Positions 33,221 to 41,566 are shown, counted from the first letter of the stretch. The stretch is 41,608 nt of DNA from Brevibacillus reuszeri (GCF_002897295.1 NZ_BEXF01000036.1:1-41608); one strand, 5' to 3'. A program made the numbers and translations. Notes: generated from the sequence alone by a model not told the origin.

Positions 33221-34119
33221 TACACGGGTAGTTTCCAATCATTCACGAAATAGCGGTTGTTCATTTGAGCTAAATACAGTCCAAATTCCCTGCTTAATTC
33301 CTCATTTTTCATGGCAAATTCTATTGTTGCGCGCAGAAATCCGAGCTTGCTGCCCACATCGTAAAGCGTCCCTTCGTACCTGTATGCGAGCAGCTCCTGC
33401 TCCTGAGCCAGTATTTGCAAAGCATCCGTGAGCTGAATTTCACCGCCTACCCCTGGCTTGGTACGAGCTAATATGTCAAAGATGCGTGGTTCAAGAATGT
33501 ATCTGCCGATAATCGCTAGATTCGAGGGGGCGTTGGTCTTAGGCTTTTCGACCAGGTTATGAATGAGGTCCAATCTCTCCCCCACCGAAATACCGTCGAT
33601 CACCCCGTATTTATCCACTTCGCTCCAATCCATGGCTTCAACTGCGATTACGCTCGTTTGCTCTTGCTGGTATATGTCCATCATCTGCCTCAGACAAGGG
33701 ACTTCACTGTCAATCACCATGTCTCCAAGCAAAACAGCAAATGGTTCATTCCCGATGAATTTGCGTGCGCACCAGATGGCGTGCCCCAATCCGAGCGCTT
33801 CCTTTTGCCGAATGTAATGAATCTCCACTAAATTGGTCAGGCCCTCCACGATTTCGTACAATTCGGTTTTGGCCCGCTCCATCAAATTGATTTCCAGCTC
33901 GTAGTTTTTGTCAAAATGATCCTCGATGGCACGCTTGCTGCGCCCTGTTACAATAATGATATCTTCAATGCCGGAGTGCACTGCCTCCTCGACGATGTAC
34001 TGAATCGTCGGCTTGTCTACAATCGGCAGCATCTCCTTAGGCATTGCTTTTGTAGCAGGTAGAAATCGGGTACCTAGTCCGGCTGCCGGGATTACAGCCT
34101 TTTTAATTCTTTTTTTCAT
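33220..34119 (-). CDS. galU: UTP-glucose-1-phosphate uridylyltransferase
   Basis: 299 aa. Makes UDP-glucose from UTP and glucose-1-phosphate. N-terminal nucleotide-binding GLGTRFLPATKAMPKEMLP, then KEALGLGHA, the LLGDMV segment for metal binding, VEKPK, GRYILEP and GGEIQLTDAL. Length is as expected (about 290-300). It is the second gene of the operon, 12 nt after the co-polymerase gene, and feeds ugd and uxs downstream. A second housekeeping galU elsewhere is likely. Confidence 0.95.
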   Translation of the reverse strand: MKKRIKKAVIPAAGLGTRFLPATKAMPKEMLPIVDKPTIQYIVEEAVHSGIEDIIIVTGRSKRAIEDHFDKNYELEINLMERAKTELYEIVEGLTNLVEIHYIRQKEALGLGHAIWCARKFIGNEPFAVLLGDMVIDSEVPCLRQMMDIYQQEQTSVIAVEAMDWSEVDKYGVIDGISVGERLDLIHNLVEKPKTNAPSNLAIIGRYILEPRIFDILARTKPGVGGEIQLTDALQILAQEQELLAYRYEGTLYDVGSKLGFLRATIEFAMKNEELSREFGLYLAQMNNRYFVNDWKLPV

Positions 34120-34131
34120 GACCCATTCACC

Positions 34132-34791
34132 TCACGAATAATTGGCTCTTTCCAGCTGCGCAACCTCCACTCGTGCTTTTTTGGGCTTTTTCTGCACAGT
34201 GGAAATGGTTTCTATCAAAATGATCAGGAATACAACCATAAATAAACCAGCAAAGAACGCAGCGGCCATATTCAAGTACGGTTTTGGAGATACAGGAAGT
34301 GTTCCTTCTTTGTACTCAGCTTCATCTACGATCATGACGTTATCAATGTTCATAAAAAGATTGATGTTTTGTGAAAAGGAGCGAGAGATTTCGTTGACGA
34401 TTTGGACAGCATGCAGTGGATTGGGATCGGTATACGTGACGGTAATAATGAAGGAGATATTGGATGTTTTTACTTCCAGCTGTTTTAATAGGTCTTCTGG
34501 GGTGATGGACAAGTCCAGCTTACGGATGACATCCTGCGCAATTTTTCGAGTTTGGATGAGCCCACTGTAGGTTTTGATCAGCTGCTGGTTGCTGAGGATG
34601 CTGTTGTACAAATCCTGTTTGTCCAATTCTTGCGGCTTTACCAGCATTGTTGCAGTCGCTTCGTAAGTGGGAACCATCACGAAATAGCTGATGTACGCTG
34701 CACACGCAACACAGAGTAGTGGTATCGTTGTCATCAGAATCCAGCGCGCCCGCATCGCTTGAAGTATTACCATGACGAACTCGAGATTCAT
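34132..34791 (-). CDS. Wzz/YveK-type chain-length determinant
   Basis: About 219 aa. Two transmembrane segments (about 19-40 and 172-192) flank an extracellular part, with the Wzz N-terminal domain (PTYEATATMLV) and a Pro-rich second membrane region (LPVSPKPYLNMAAAFFAG). It is a polysaccharide co-polymerase that sets chain length. In B. subtilis such a protein (EpsA, YveK) pairs with a separate tyrosine kinase; no kinase gene follows here. ATG 34791 has AAAAGGAG at 11 nt; the site lies in a palindrome AAAAGGA/CCTTTT, so access may be restricted. It is the first gene of the operon. Confidence 0.88.
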   Translation of the reverse strand: MNLEFVMVILQAMRARWILMTTIPLLCVACAAYISYFVMVPTYEATATMLVKPQELDKQDLYNSILSNQQLIKTYSGLIQTRKIAQDVIRKLDLSITPEDLLKQLEVKTSNISFIITVTYTDPNPLHAVQIVNEISRSFSQNINLFMNIDNVMIVDEAEYKEGTLPVSPKPYLNMAAAFFAGLFMVVFLIILIETISTVQKKPKKARVEVAQLERANYS

Positions 34792-35023
34792 AAGGAAAAG
34801 GACTCCTTTTCTAATCTTGTCAAACAGATCACCTCTTACTTTTGTGATGTTTGCGCAGGCTTCATTTTTTGGGGGAATAGTCACCCTTTTTAAGAAAATA
34901 GGACTATCATTATGGACCTATCGTTTCCTGTCCATTTGCGTTTATATGAAACAATATGAGTGATTCATCATCAATTATTCTCTTTTTAAAATATTTTCCG
35001 TGTATCTTTTGACCCCTTAAAAT
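34792..35023 (-). promoter_or_regulatory. Upstream region of the polysaccharide operon with two inverted repeats
   Basis: About 230 nt without a gene. It holds two neighbouring inverted repeats, ATGGAC/GTCCAT (34912-34935) and ATAGTC/GACTAT (34878-34908), and the ribosome-binding-site palindrome near 34797-34811. The promoter of the operon should lie here, but no hexamer pair with good spacing was found. A TTGACA at 34834-34841 has no matching -10. Confidence 0.4.
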
Positions 35024-35064
35024 TGAAATAAATAAACCACCCTTTCTCATAGTGGAAAGGGTGG
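35024..35064 (-). terminator. Terminator of the LCP gene
   Basis: Perfect 10-bp stem CCACCCTTTC/GAAAGGGTGG with an 8-nt loop, followed on the minus strand by TTTATTTATTT. It separates the LCP gene from the polysaccharide operon. Confidence 0.8.
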
Positions 35065-35088
35065 GATAAAAAGCATAGACAAGGCTTA

Positions 35089-36075
35089 TTACTTATCACT
35101 AGCAACGACTGCTTCGGAAGTCACAGATTTCTTGAATTCCTCGACTCGTTTTTTTATTCGTAACCGTTCCTCATTGGATACCAGGTAGTAGTAAACGCCG
35201 TTTATCTTTCCTCCCTCCCCGCTTACCCTGATCGTTTCTATTTGTTCCAAGGAACTCTTGTAATCAAGCATTAATTCTTTCATGTTTTCAAATGTGAGAT
35301 TTGTCTTAAAGCTAGTACCTACTACGGATAAAAGATCGTCGAGCTTGTTGACCGTGCTAATTCCTTTTGCCTTATCCATCAAATCCCGGATGACCTGCTG
35401 CTGTCTCTTGTTTCGCCCAAAGTCTCCCTCAGGATCATCGTAACGCATACGCACATACGCTAATGCTTTCTGCCCATCCATATGACTGATTCCTTTGGGA
35501 AACTGGTAGCCTTCGTAGTCAAAAGCAAAAGCGTTGTCAACAGTAACACCGCCAAGCGAGTCAATGATATTCGAAAACCCCTCCATTTCCACCTTTACAT
35601 AATAATCAATCGGAATATCCAAAAAGCGCTCAACCGTTCGTACTGTACTAGCAATTCCCCCTGCTTGATACGCATGATTGATCTTGTCGGGCTGTTTCCG
35701 GCCCACAATCTGAGTTCGGGTGTCGCGGGGAATGCTCATCATCAAGGTTTGTTTTTTCTCAGGATTGATAGTCAACAAGATGAGCGTGTCGGACCTTCCC
35801 TGGTCTCCTTCTCTCTTGTCTACTCCAAACAGTAATAAGGTAAGGGGCTTCTTCTCGCTTTTGGCATGGGCTTCTGGTACAGGCTTTGGAGCAGGAAGCG
35901 GCTCAAGTGGCTTGGCTGATGTGGACTCAGGTTCGTGGGTAGTCTCCGGGGGCAGGGGTTCGTAAATCATGCTCGCTGTCTCTTTTACATTTGCATAGAG
36001 CTGAAAAAAGAAAATCGTCATTGCACTTATGACAATCAGTACAACGATGAGCAACACGTAGACATACCGTTTCAT
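35089..36075 (-). CDS. LytR-CpsA-Psr (LCP) family wall glycopolymer ligase
   Basis: 328 aa. A membrane anchor (about 5-27) is followed by a Pro/Glu-rich linker (about 38-72) and the LCP catalytic domain with LLFGVDKREGDQGRSDTLIL, MMSIPRDTRTQI and KINHAYQAGG, which carry the conserved Asp and Arg residues that bind the pyrophosphate and metal. LCP enzymes (TagTUV in B. subtilis) transfer wall teichoic acid, teichuronic acid or capsule from undecaprenyl pyrophosphate to peptidoglycan. GTAGGAG stands 10 nt before the ATG. Being next to the polysaccharide operon, it may attach that polymer to the wall, though it is in its own unit with its own terminator. Confidence 0.95.
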   Translation of the reverse strand: MKRYVYVLLIVVLIVISAMTIFFFQLYANVKETASMIYEPLPPETTHEPESTSAKPLEPLPAPKPVPEAHAKSEKKPLTLLLFGVDKREGDQGRSDTLILLTINPEKKQTLMMSIPRDTRTQIVGRKQPDKINHAYQAGGIASTVRTVERFLDIPIDYYVKVEMEGFSNIIDSLGGVTVDNAFAFDYEGYQFPKGISHMDGQKALAYVRMRYDDPEGDFGRNKRQQQVIRDLMDKAKGISTVNKLDDLLSVVGTSFKTNLTFENMKELMLDYKSSLEQIETIRVSGEGGKINGVYYYLVSNEERLRIKKRVEEFKKSVTSEAVVASDK

Positions 36076-36185
36076 GAGCCCGCATCTCCTACATTACGTC
36101 TTGGACATCCATTACTCATTATTACGATGCTGTCTCATGCTTTACGACTCCTGCCAGCGTAAATAAGGGAGAGATGTTCCGAAAA

Positions 36186-36217
36186 AGAAAAAATCTCCCT
36201 TCTTGGCGGGAGATTTT
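36186..36217 (-). terminator. Terminator of the small unknown gene
   Basis: Perfect 10-bp stem AAAATCTCCC/GGGAGATTTT with an 8-nt loop, followed on the minus strand by TTTTTTCTTTTT. Confidence 0.85.
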
Positions 36218-36242
36218 AATGCGTACGAGCTTGGGTATCTAA

Positions 36243-36641
36243 CTAATTGCTGACTACCTCAATATTCGGATTATATCTTTTCACATACGTGTAAATTTCT
36301 TCACCAGAAAGCAGATTTTGTATCAGCTGTACAGGTTGATTCGCCAAGTGAGCCTCCAGCTGTTCTTTTCCTCGACCAATACGTTTCGTGGCAACATCAG
36401 GCAATGTCAGAACATGAGGAACCAGGACTTGGAGATACCAGGTACCGTGCTGCTCTTCAGAGACATCAATCTCTAAATCAACGTCATTGCTCTCGAACAC
36501 GAATAGATGGTTAAACAGCGCTTCTCTCTCTGCTGTCTGTAGATCCCCGATATGTACTTTCAGGACACTCAAGTAATGCTCCTCGTTAAACAGCACGAGC
36601 TCTTCGTTAATCGGTTGATACTTTTTCACCAAGAAATCCAT
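36243..36641 (-). CDS. Conserved-looking small protein of unknown function
   Basis: 132 aa, soluble, acidic in the middle, without signal or membrane segment. I do not recognise a family. The sequence has a predicted alpha/beta character, with many branched hydrophobic residues around SEEQHGTWYLQVLVPHVL and an acidic stretch ESNDVDLEID. The ATG at 36641 is preceded by AAAGGGAGG at 5 nt; an ATG nine codons upstream falls before that site and is less likely. It stands alone between two strong terminators, with a possible promoter at 36676-36705, so it is a separate unit between the ftsK-type gene and the LCP gene. Confidence 0.75.
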   Translation of the reverse strand: MDFLVKKYQPINEELVLFNEEHYLSVLKVHIGDLQTAEREALFNHLFVFESNDVDLEIDVSEEQHGTWYLQVLVPHVLTLPDVATKRIGRGKEQLEAHLANQPVQLIQNLLSGEEIYTYVKRYNPNIEVVSN

Positions 36642-36675
36642 GATGCCTCCCTTTAATATGTTTGACATTGTATCT

Positions 36676-36705
36676 AGCATACTACTTTTCCGAATATTTA
36701 GGCAA
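36676..36705 (-). promoter_or_regulatory. Possible promoter of the small unknown gene
   Basis: Minus-strand -35 TTGCCT (36700-36705), 18-nt spacer, -10 TATGCT (36676-36681). A second -10-like TACAAT lies just downstream. Confidence 0.3.
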
Positions 36706-36752
36706 CTATTCATGTACATTGATCGGAATTGTTTATCATTTTTTATTTTCGC

Positions 36753-36790
36753 AAAAAAGAGCCTCACCACAGTGGTAAGACTCTTTTTTT
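36753..36790. terminator. Terminator of the ftsK-type gene, bidirectional
   Basis: Long hairpin with AAAAAAGAG/CTCTTTTTT outer arms and an ACCAC/GTGGT inner stem. T runs leave on both strands. It lies 19 nt past the stop of the ftsK-type gene. Confidence 0.85.
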
Positions 36791-36808
36791 CATTTCTTAT
36801 CTGACTCG

Positions 36809-39800
36809 TTAGACTAAGGTCGAGCCTTCCACTACCGCTCTGGCATCCTCAAGTGAAATCAGTACCGCTCGCGCTTTGCCGCCGCTTTGCCCTGCAACAT
36901 AGCCGTCTGTTTCCATCATTTCAATCAAACGCGCTGCTCGATTATAACCCACCCGGAAGCGGCGTTGCAGACCAGATGCGGATGCTTGTCCTTGCTCTGC
37001 GACAAATACCAGCGCCTCGAAGTAGAGTGGGTCATCTCCCGCGTCGAAGGATTGGACCTGCTGCTCCAAATCCTCTTTGCTGAACAGATACTCTGGCTTG
37101 CGTTGCTTTTTAATCATATGTGTAATACGTTCAATCTCATCATCTGAGACAAAATTTCCTTGCAGACGCACTGGCGTTGTACCACTTTCAAGGAAAAGCA
37201 TATCTCCTCGACCCAGCAATCTCTCCGCCCCGGATTGGTCGAGAATCGTGCGAGAATCGACCTGCGAGAAGACGGCAAATGCCAGGCGAGTCGGAACGTT
37301 TGCCTTGATGTTCCCTGTGATGACATCAACAGATGGGCGCTGGGTTGCGAGTAATAAATGAATACCGCAGGCACGGGCCTTTTGCGCAATCCGGATGATA
37401 CAATCCTCTACATCCTGTGGTGATACCATCATCAAGTCGGCAAGCTCGTCGATCACAATGACGATGAAAGGAAGGGTATCATCGGTCGTTTGATTGTAAC
37501 GATCGATATCTCGTACTCCCGCATCTACAAAAAGCGCGTACCTCTTCTCCATTTCCTCCACACACCATTTCAGTGCTGCCGTCGCTTGCTTCGCTTCAGT
37601 CACGACAGGGGTCACAAGATGTGGCAAATGATTATATGGAGCCAGCTCAACCATTTTCGGGTCAATTAGCAAAAGTCGTACTTGCTCTGGTGTAGCTTTG
37701 TACAACAAGCTGACGATAATCGAATTGATACAGACGCTCTTCCCTGATCCTGTCGAGCCCGCAATCAATCCGTGCGGCATTTTCTTAATATCCGCGATAA
37801 TTGGCTCGCCACCAATGTCCATCCCCAGGGCTACAGCTAACGGGGACGGATGCTGCTGGAACTTTTCGGAGCCAATCATCTTCTCTATCAAGACTGGCTG
37901 ACTCGCCAGATTAGGTACCTCAATCCCGATCGCATTGCGGCCTGGGATCGGTGCCTCAATCCGAATATCCTTTGCAGCCAAATTCAGCTTGATGTCATCA
38001 ACCAGACTTGTAATTTTGTTAACCTTGACTCCTGGCGCCGGTTGCAGCTCAAAGCGCGTAACAGAAGGGCCCTTCACAATCCCGACAACGTGTGCACTCA
38101 CATTGAAATTGGACAGCGTCTCTTCCAACAGGAGCTTTTGCAATTGGGTGTGTTCGTCATCGTCATCGCTTGGCGGCGGACTCGGATTGAGCAGCTCCAA
38201 CTGCGGTATCACGTATGGCGGTTCTACTATCTTCTCTGGCTCAGGCTCTTGTACAGGCTGCTGTTGCTGCTCACGCTTCGGCTCAGCTGCACGCACTGGT
38301 TCACTCATGGATTCCAGTGGTCTGTTCGATTCCTGTACAACATTTTGCTGTTCTAGCCCAGCTCGTTCCAACAATCGATTGACGTCAGCTGCATACGGTG
38401 CAGCGGTGTTCACTTCGGCTGCAGAGGTGTCGGATTTTATTGCAAAAGGCTCCGTATGTTCAATGGATGGCACGATGGATGTGACAGCTGGCTCGATTTC
38501 TTCAATCTCTTCTGCCGGCTCGATGTGAGCTACTTGCTCGACTTCTTCGATCTCTACCGTCGGCTCGATGTGAGCCACTGGCTCGACTTCTTCGATCTCT
38601 TCTGCCGCTTCGAGATGATCTAGTGTCTCGACTACTTCGATCTCTTCCGTCGGCTCAATGTGAGCTACTGGCTCGACTTCTTCGATCTCTTCCGTCGGCT
38701 CGATATGAGCTACTGGCTCGACTTCTTCGATCTCTTCCGTCGGCTCGATATGAGCTACTGGCTCGACTTCTTCGATCTCTTCTGCCGGCTCGATATGAGC
38801 TACTGGCTCGACTTCTTCGATCTCTTCTGCCGGCTCAATGTGAACTACTGGCTCGACTTCTTCGATCTCTTCCGTCGGCTCGATATGAGCTACTGGCTCG
38901 ACTTCTTCGATTTCTTTTGGCTCAACCGCCGACTCGAGATGAGCGGCCGGTTCAGCTTCATTGACTTCCATATCCCCTGTTTGCTGCACACTTACCTCAA
39001 TAGACCCTACTGCAATCGGCGGCTCGTCCGCTTCTCTCTCACGTATCTCATCGGACACTTGTCCCAGAGCAGCAAGAGGAGCATCATGCAGCTGTGCACT
39101 TACCTCCAGCGTTTCTCCCACTGCTTCCGTTGCTGCTACAGCCACTGTCAGCTCCACCGCAGCCGCAGATGCTGTTGCCACTTCGTCTGCTGCTTGCAAA
39201 GCTTCTTTCCGCGCTTCTTCACCCAAATCGGGGAGCAGTCTGTCCTGGTCAGGCTTCGAGTCATTTTCCTCATGGTCTTCAGGGAAGTAGCGCTCGCTGA
39301 TTTCCTTTTCCCATTGCTTTATCTGATTCAGTTGCTCCTCCTGCTCCAAACGAGGATACACGATACCCGAGGTCGTATGTATGCGATGCTCAACCTCACG
39401 CGTAGCCGGTGTAATCTTTCCATAAACAGGCGAAATAATATCGGATGGCGTATACGAACGCTTTTCCTCCGCTGAAAGTGTAGAACGAGCGACTTTTTCA
39501 CTCGGTCTTTCCGGTTTATCTGGTCGTTCTTGTCTTTCCGGTCTCTGGTGGATTGGCTCCCGATTCGTTTCATAGCGAGCAGGAGACTGCTTCTCTATTT
39601 TTCGCTCTACCTTTGGTACAACAGGTGTCTCTCGTTTCTCACGCGCCTCTCTGTTACCGCGGGGCGTTTCCCGCGTCTGTACTGTTCTTTCCTGCTCATA
39701 GGAAGCTTGCTCACGCGTCCCTGCCGTATACCCTTTTTGCATTTCCTTATTTTTGCGCTTTGGCAGCTGATATTCATCTGGAACTACTGGAAAACGGAAT

Positions 39801-39988
39801 TGACGTTCCTTGCTTGATCTGAAGTCGTCCGTATCACGATTGTTTGCCCGCTCTTTGGGGTAAATGTTTTTTGTCTTTGCCTTGAGCTGACGGGGAGCGG
39901 GATTTACCGGAGTACGAATCTCTTCCTCCACTCTTTGTTCTGCTTCACCCTGAAAATAACTCATCAGCTTTTGAAGCCACAACCACAT
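36809..39988 (-). CDS. sftA: DNA translocase of the FtsK/SpoIIIE family, SftA-like
   Basis: 1059 aa. No transmembrane segments are present, unlike SpoIIIE/FtsK with four, so it fits SftA (YtpS; 952 aa in B. subtilis), a soluble septum-associated translocase that clears chromosome DNA from the division site. A charged, disordered N-terminal half (1-600) contains the 15-residue repeats at about 358-499. The motor follows, with Walker A GSTGSGKS (about 743-750) and Walker B VIVIDELADLM (about 842-852). The C-terminal gamma winged helix (about 985-1050; SGLQRRFRVGYNRAARLIEMM) reads oriented DNA motifs. AAAGGG stands 10 nt before the ATG. It is divergent from the lipoprotein gene. Confidence 0.94.
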   Translation of the reverse strand: MWLWLQKLMSYFQGEAEQRVEEEIRTPVNPAPRQLKAKTKNIYPKERANNRDTDDFRSSKERQFRFPVVPDEYQLPKRKNKEMQKGYTAGTREQASYEQERTVQTRETPRGNREAREKRETPVVPKVERKIEKQSPARYETNREPIHQRPERQERPDKPERPSEKVARSTLSAEEKRSYTPSDIISPVYGKITPATREVEHRIHTTSGIVYPRLEQEEQLNQIKQWEKEISERYFPEDHEENDSKPDQDRLLPDLGEEARKEALQAADEVATASAAAVELTVAVAATEAVGETLEVSAQLHDAPLAALGQVSDEIREREADEPPIAVGSIEVSVQQTGDMEVNEAEPAAHLESAVEPKEIEEVEPVAHIEPTEEIEEVEPVVHIEPAEEIEEVEPVAHIEPAEEIEEVEPVAHIEPTEEIEEVEPVAHIEPTEEIEEVEPVAHIEPTEEIEVVETLDHLEAAEEIEEVEPVAHIEPTVEIEEVEQVAHIEPAEEIEEIEPAVTSIVPSIEHTEPFAIKSDTSAAEVNTAAPYAADVNRLLERAGLEQQNVVQESNRPLESMSEPVRAAEPKREQQQQPVQEPEPEKIVEPPYVIPQLELLNPSPPPSDDDDEHTQLQKLLLEETLSNFNVSAHVVGIVKGPSVTRFELQPAPGVKVNKITSLVDDIKLNLAAKDIRIEAPIPGRNAIGIEVPNLASQPVLIEKMIGSEKFQQHPSPLAVALGMDIGGEPIIADIKKMPHGLIAGSTGSGKSVCINSIIVSLLYKATPEQVRLLLIDPKMVELAPYNHLPHLVTPVVTEAKQATAALKWCVEEMEKRYALFVDAGVRDIDRYNQTTDDTLPFIVIVIDELADLMMVSPQDVEDCIIRIAQKARACGIHLLLATQRPSVDVITGNIKANVPTRLAFAVFSQVDSRTILDQSGAERLLGRGDMLFLESGTTPVRLQGNFVSDDEIERITHMIKKQRKPEYLFSKEDLEQQVQSFDAGDDPLYFEALVFVAEQGQASASGLQRRFRVGYNRAARLIEMMETDGYVAGQSGGKARAVLISLEDARAVVEGSTLV
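38490..38914. repeat. Tandem 45-bp repeat within the ftsK-type gene
   Basis: About 9.5 contiguous copies of a 45-bp unit, each coding 15 residues of the form EIEEVEPVAHIEPTE. Copies differ at few positions (T/A at the end, VVH for VAH), and copy 7 (EIEVVETLDHLEAAE) is diverged. The middle copies are nearly identical at DNA level, so copy number may vary between strains. The length keeps the frame. Confidence 0.93.
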
Positions 39989-40030
39989 GGTACAAACGCC
40001 CTTTCTTTTCTAAACCATCTTTTCCCTTTC

Positions 40031-40039
40031 ATCTTACCA
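40031..40039 (-). promoter_or_regulatory. Possible extended -10 of the ftsK-type gene
   Basis: Minus-strand TGG-TAAGAT, about 40 nt before the start codon; no clear -35. Confidence 0.3.
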
Positions 40040-40087
40040 CGAAAATGGGGCTTATTTTGTCCGAATGGCGATTTTTTTCCTTATTTG

Positions 40088-40113
40088 CGAAACCTTTTCT
40101 CATCTCGGACGTA
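40088..40113 (+). promoter_or_regulatory. ECF sigma (SigW/SigM-like) promoter of the lipoprotein gene
   Basis: -35 CGAAAC (40088-40093) and -10 CGTA (40110-40113) with a 16-nt spacer, matching the TGAAAC-N16-CGTA pattern of extracytoplasmic-function sigma factors at all but one position. The start codon is about 48 nt downstream. No SigA promoter of similar quality was seen in the gap. Confidence 0.5.
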
Positions 40114-40161
40114 CTACATTGTGGGAACTAAAACAAATATTACATAGGGGAGGAACACAAC

Positions 40162-41448
40162 ATGTGGAAAAAGGGAAGTGCAATACTTCTTGCCGGTATG
40201 CTCGTGCTTACAGGTTGTGCCAATGAAGCATCTTTGGTGCGTGATTCCATCGTCGCATCCATAGATAAGCCAAACTACGATTTCCAAGGGACTTTGAAGC
40301 TGACAGGTGATGTAGAAAAATTGCCAGCAGCATTCGGGGAAACTGCAGTAGATAAAGAGGGACAGGCATTTCTGGCAGCTTTGAAGGCTGGTGTGACAGC
40401 CAAAGGCTCTCAGCAAGATCTGAAGAACGCAAAATTCCAGCTTGAAGTAAACGACGACAAGCTGCTGCGCGACAACAAGCTCTGGACTGGTGATAAAAAA
40501 GCGTCCGTTGAGATGATTGCGGCAGACAATAAAGTATATGTAAAATCTCCACTCGACTCCAAGTACTTGGTCATTGATGCTACTGCCTCCAATCCATTCG
40601 GCGGCATCGATAGCACAGAGGGAGTAGACCCTGCCAAGCTGAAAGCGTTCCAGGACAAAATGAACGATCTCACGTTGAACTTCATCAAAAAATACGTAAG
40701 CAAATACGGCTACAAGCTGGCTGACGCGAAAAATCTTGGCGTAGAGAAAGTAACTCTGCCAAACGGCGACAAGGTAGATGCGACACACGTAGCGATCAAA
40801 ATCGACGCCAAAGAACTGGTTAAAATGTTCTTCTTCACTGCAAATGATGCTGTAGCTAGCCAAGACGTGAAAGCATTTGCCATCGATTTTATGGTTCTGA
40901 CCAACACTTTCGCTGAAGAAATCGATCCAGAAATGGGTAAGACAACCGAGGCTGAAAAACGTGCACTGGCAGAAGCAACTATCTCTGAAGGCATGAAGTC
41001 CGCGAAGCAATGGCTCGACGAAACAGGCAAAATTTATACGCCTGAAAAAGTCGTAGAAGAAATGAAAAAAGAAGGCTTCCAAAACCTGGCTTGGAACCTC
41101 GACTTCTATGTAGACAGTGCAAAAATGCCTGTTCACCAAAAGAGCTCTCTGAATGTAACGTTCCAAACAAAAGACATGAAGCAAGCTCTGACAATTGGAT
41201 TGGAAGCAGATCAATACGCATATAACTTCGGTAAAGCTACCAAGTTCAGTGTTCCTGCAAAAGATGCTGGTGTGACTGTTGAACAGCTGTACAAGGATGA
41301 GAAAGCGATCAACAGCTTTAGCGACAAAGGCTTCATGCGTCCTTTCGCACAAAGCATGCTGGAGCAATACAAATGGCAAAAAGAATTGGAAGCAGAATGG
41401 GCAGAATATGAGGCAGAGGCTGCAGAACCTGCAACAGTAACGCCTTAA
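40162..41448 (+). CDS. Lipoprotein of unknown function
   Basis: 428 aa. A type II signal peptide with lipobox LTGC (Cys19) predicts lipid attachment to the outer face of the membrane. The mature part is rich in Lys, Asp, Glu and Ala, with repeated beta-type segments such as FQGTLKLTGDVEKLP and LNVTFQTKDMKQALTIGLEAD, somewhat like LolA-type or other lipid-binding folds, but I recognise no family. The last 25 residues are Ala/Glu-rich. GGGGAGG stands 9 nt before the ATG. It is a single gene, divergent from the ftsK-type gene, and the ECF-type promoter would place it in an envelope-stress response. Confidence 0.87.
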   Translation: MWKKGSAILLAGMLVLTGCANEASLVRDSIVASIDKPNYDFQGTLKLTGDVEKLPAAFGETAVDKEGQAFLAALKAGVTAKGSQQDLKNAKFQLEVNDDKLLRDNKLWTGDKKASVEMIAADNKVYVKSPLDSKYLVIDATASNPFGGIDSTEGVDPAKLKAFQDKMNDLTLNFIKKYVSKYGYKLADAKNLGVEKVTLPNGDKVDATHVAIKIDAKELVKMFFFTANDAVASQDVKAFAIDFMVLTNTFAEEIDPEMGKTTEAEKRALAEATISEGMKSAKQWLDETGKIYTPEKVVEEMKKEGFQNLAWNLDFYVDSAKMPVHQKSSLNVTFQTKDMKQALTIGLEADQYAYNFGKATKFSVPAKDAGVTVEQLYKDEKAINSFSDKGFMRPFAQSMLEQYKWQKELEAEWAEYEAEAAEPATVTP

Positions 41449-41498
41449 ATTCTAAACATACACAAAAAGCACGGCGCACCCTGATATTATCCCCTTTG

Positions 41499-41550
41499 AG
41501 TAGACAGTGTAAAAAGCCCGCCCACCTAACGGTGGGTGGTACACTCTACT
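41499..41550. repeat. Composite hairpin in front of the transposase-like frame
   Basis: Outer arms AGTAG-AGTGTA and TACACT-CTACT (2-nt bulge) enclose a perfect inner stem CCCACC/GGTGGG with a 4-nt loop. It ends 3 nt before the GGAGGGG ribosome binding site and could shield the transposase from read-through or form part of the element's end. Confidence 0.55.
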
Positions 41551-41566
41551 TGGAGGGGATTTTTCC

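Noticed and set aside
36076..36185. ECF-type promoter (GGAAC-N16-CG) upstream of the LCP gene
   Set aside because: The -10 would be CGCT, not CGTC/CGTA, and part of the region is occupied by other signals; too weak to list as a feature.
38490..38914. CRISPR-like repeat array
   Set aside because: Copies are contiguous without spacers, in frame within a known protein, and no cas genes are near.
38623..39475. Long open frames opposite the ftsK-type repeats, with Leu/Arg- or Tyr/Asp-rich repeats
   Set aside because: They are the other-strand reading of the 45-bp repeat, which stays open in several frames. They have no ribosome binding site, and the family match is on the minus strand.
40114..41379. 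421-codon open frame opposite the lipoprotein gene
   Set aside because: It is Cys/Phe-rich with no recognisable domain; the plus strand has a lipobox, ribosome binding site and promoter.
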